Origin: Stichopus chloronotus
Lineage: Eukaryota > Echinodermata > Holothuroidea > Aspidochirotida > Stichopodidae
Assembly (NCBI GenBank): GCA_021234535.1
Contig: CM037838.1
Location: forward strand, 20,095,009-20,159,008
Length of the DNA: 64,000 bases
Reading direction: 5' to 3'
Shown here: positions 61,181-64,000 of the stretch, piece after piece
Position numbering within the stretch: the stretch's first letter is position 1
Layout of the letters: each line of letters begins with the position of its first letter
The notes under the pieces: model-generated
What the model was told of the DNA's origin: nothing
Seen by the model: the letters and a program-made list of their open reading frames with translations, nothing else
The model's database searches: none
Made by a program: the position numbers and the translations under genes

Positions 61181-61360
61181 TTGCAGACATGATATCCATA
61201 TTTCAAAGCTGTGTATATGCAGTTAAGGAAAATGCCGGGAAGTTCAACCGGGAAATGCCATCTCCGACCATCGAGGAGGTTTGAAAGGCCCCAAAATTTT
61301 TTGAACACTCCGCACCAATGCCCTCAGGTCAGTCCCCTTTCCCCCCCCCCCCTGGCTTTT
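61181..61360. repeat. Diverged direct duplication, copy B
   Basis: This is the partner of the copy at 60499. It keeps TTGCAGACATGATATCC, ATTTCAAAGCTGTGTATATG, AATGCCATCTCCGACCATCG and ATGCCCTCAGGTCAG. It lacks most of the GCGGAG portion (only AACACTCCGCACCAATG remains) and carries a C12 tract at 61341. Confidence 0.68.
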
Positions 61361-64000
61361 TCTTCTGATCGCGTTAATGGACGTTACCCCAGACCCCAGG
61401 GGAAACCTATTGACCTGTCCAGTATACCCAACGCCATCAAAAGTGCAGTGGGAAGACCCCTGCTGGGGCAGCTTTTATTATTCAAACCTGTCAGTTAGTC
61501 AACACATGCCCTACCCCCCCCCCCCCGCCCTAACATTTCAATTTGAATTGACGCCCCTGTCTACCTTTGTTCTTCGTCAGTGTTTCAGGGAAGGGGGAGT
61601 AGGGGCATAGACCACCTGTCACAAAATCTAAAAGACCAATGTGCATTCGTCTTTCAGATACTTGAATATGAAAATTGTCTCCACACTTTTGTTGGCCCTT
61701 CAAAATTCAGACTGCCCAAGAAACCCCAGCCGCCAATCACTGTTACTTGAAATCAAACAGAACAATGGGAATGGATATAATTATTCATGTACGTAAAAAT
61801 AGGGCTTAAACAATGTTTCTTTTTTTTTGTGGCGATAACATCTTTGACATTCAGTGGCAAAATATGACAAATTTTCAACTCTTTTCCCAGCTTTAAATTA
61901 ATTCGAAAATCCAGAATGCCTTGAGGATGAGCAGCCATCGATTGTCGTAGCATAATTATATTCGCTTGTGTTCTAACCTCCAATATCTATGACGTAATTC
62001 ATGACGCATTTTTATGTACCTTAGGAAAGTATTCCGGGTAAAACTGATCTTAGAAAAATACCCTCTGCTAAGTTTGCAAATTGTGAAGAGAACTTGACAA
62101 GAGTAGTTTACTTGCAAATATGCTTCACAATTAAACCTACTTCTAAATTTCCCCTCTTTTTCTGTCATCAGGGAATGTCTCCTTCATTGATTACATACGT
62201 GAGTCTACACCCTTAGGTGAAACAGAACTGCAAGTACGCCCTCAATTATGGGCTTCCTGAAAATTAGCAGCTAAGTTTGTTCAGCTGTCGAGAGCTTTAA
62301 GTATCAGCGTTACTACTTGATCACACTTCCTGTTGCTTGGAGACTCAAAAAGAGATTTTAATATTGTCAATAGCTTCGTTCCCTCTGATCCATACCTCCC
62401 ATAATCCCTTGCACTTTTCGCGTAGAGTTGACTGGACTGTGTTGATAGATTGAGTAATGCCCCGGTCTCTAAGCCCTTCCAGCTTGCAGACGTAGTTGCT
62501 GCATTTATCAGATGAAATGCAACTGATGACTATAAAAACTGAAAAAACTACGTCGTTTAGATAACTTGTAAAAAATATAACATATATTTGATATTTTCTA
62601 AACGACAAGCAAACCTGGATGAAGCACCGAAAGTTCTAAGAAAAGAACATTTTTTGCACGTCTGCTTTTCCATTACCAGTATCAATATAAATCGTTTCCC
62701 CGTTTCTCACAGACTGAGTCCAATTGTCTCCGGCAGCTCCAAAAGTTATGGCTTGCTATATAATTGGATGATGTTAAAACAGGTATGCATATCTTTCTGC
62801 TAACCCCCAGAGGGTTGGCGACTTGAAGCAAGTCTATATACTTCATTTTGTTGCTACGCGGAACTGCAAGGGTTTTATCTTCATTTAGTATTCAAACTAA
62901 CTCCAGAAGAGATCCATATCAACTATAATTCTCTGTCAGCACTGCTGCGGGTGATCCTGGAGAATTTACAATATTTTCAGTCATAATCAATGAGAGAGGA
63001 GAATGAGACATATATAGGCCTTCTAACCATTGTAGGTTACGAGAGAAATTCGATGACATATTTTATCAGGCTTACGGACTTCTCCACTTTGTGCATACCA
63101 ACGACATACTCTACCTCCTTCTCTTCTTCCCTTCTTACTACACTCCAGGCTCTAATCTCTGTGCAGGGCTCCGTCAGTCTCACGAGCTTTAAATTACCCA
63201 TTTATGAATATTCATACTGATTATTCATGCCACTTTCATCGAACAATTAAAGGGGTAATCGTTATAATGTAGCGGCAAATCAGTGGAACGGTAAGCACCG
63301 TGCGATATTGAAAGGCTTTTAATTTTGTCTGATGTTGTAATCATGACGTTCACTCAATAAATGCATAAGCGCATTGGAGCCCACACACTTCATGAGCCCG
63401 CGCCACATTCATTAGGTAACAACAGGTGTTGCCAGGTAGAATAAGTACAGTGACAATCAAACTACAACAAGAATGTAGTCCTATTATCTGTGGGGAATAC
63501 AGAACCAAAAGCAAGGAGAGAGAAAGGGGGGGGGGGGGGTTACAGAAGCTCTCAAGAGCAGTAATAGCAACAGCCTTACTGACAGTTGTGACAACTATTG
63601 TCACCTTAGAACTTACAACTCCACAAGCAGACAATAAAAGCAACGGTAAACTACACTGCAGCAGTATAGAAAAAGATAGTACGTAGGCAACATTTACACC
63701 TAAACCTAGCATGAAATCCTATAGCATACTTTTACACCATTCTCGACGTTTTGTACATCCGCATGGATATCGTTGTCCTCCGTTTTTTTCAATTTCGAAC
63801 CTCTTAGGCAAAACTGCACTTCAAGGAGTTGCATGCCATTATAATTATACATCATTTATGTTGAAATATTACCTCACGGCATTTTTAATCAAGATTTTCA
63901 AGTTCGTGCTTCACTCTCTCTCTCTCTCTCTCTCTCTTTTACAATAGTAAATATTTAAAAGTTTCTTTTCACTCCTATTATTATTTCATCAATATACTTT
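61361..64000. other. Intergenic region to the window end, no gene recognised
   Basis: The region contains a C13 tract at 61514, a G14 tract at 63526 and a CT microsatellite at 63912-63937. Two minus-strand frames at 61753-61983 and 61956-62168 overlap in different phases and have non-low-complexity text, but I recognise no domain. I support no gene. Confidence 0.55.
63912..63937. repeat. (CT)n microsatellite
   Basis: Thirteen CT dinucleotides without interruption near the right edge. Confidence 0.93.

Overview
The window looks like nuclear DNA of an animal. Coding information is carried in short exons with canonical GT-AG borders, separated by introns of 9 to 12 kb. Microsatellites, minisatellites, poly-G/C tracts and transposon remnants are frequent, and there are no prokaryotic gene strings. 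The one recognisable gene is a ciliary protein, which fits any ciliated metazoan. Large introns and repeat style suggest a marine invertebrate, possibly an echinoderm or other ambulacrarian, but that placement is a guess.

Positions 1-35755 hold the 3' end of a plus-strand gene that I identify as ODAD3 (CCDC151), an outer dynein arm docking complex subunit. Four exons are visible: 3431-3587, 15819-15974, 26482-26566 and 35628-35755. Reading frame and intron phase agree at every junction, and together they encode about 174 C-terminal residues. The start of the gene lies upstream of the window. The introns carry a 160-180 bp tandem repeat at the left edge, a TATGG-type satellite with a longer-period structure (14160-15080), a roughly 70-bp minisatellite (23485-24190), several microsatellites and two copies of a dispersed MITE-like element.

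From about 36 kb to the right end I recognise no conserved gene. Base composition changes here: CpG is much commoner than in the gene body, and long poly-G/poly-C runs become frequent. The region contains a 5'-truncated, stop-interrupted non-LTR retrotransposon remnant on the minus strand (43797-44402) and two more copies of the MITE-like element in the opposite orientation. It also has a small family of GCGGAG-containing repeats, a long (TA)n tract beside an inverted repeat, and a 500-bp CAT-repeat block. A short minus-strand ORF with a good start context and a splice donor (42698-42876) is the only candidate for another gene's first exon, at low confidence.

I see no prokaryotic-style system, CRISPR array, rRNA or tRNA gene. 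The most useful novel leads are the four-copy terminal-inverted-repeat element, the step in CpG density at the gene's 3' end, and the satellite with a longer-period repeat.
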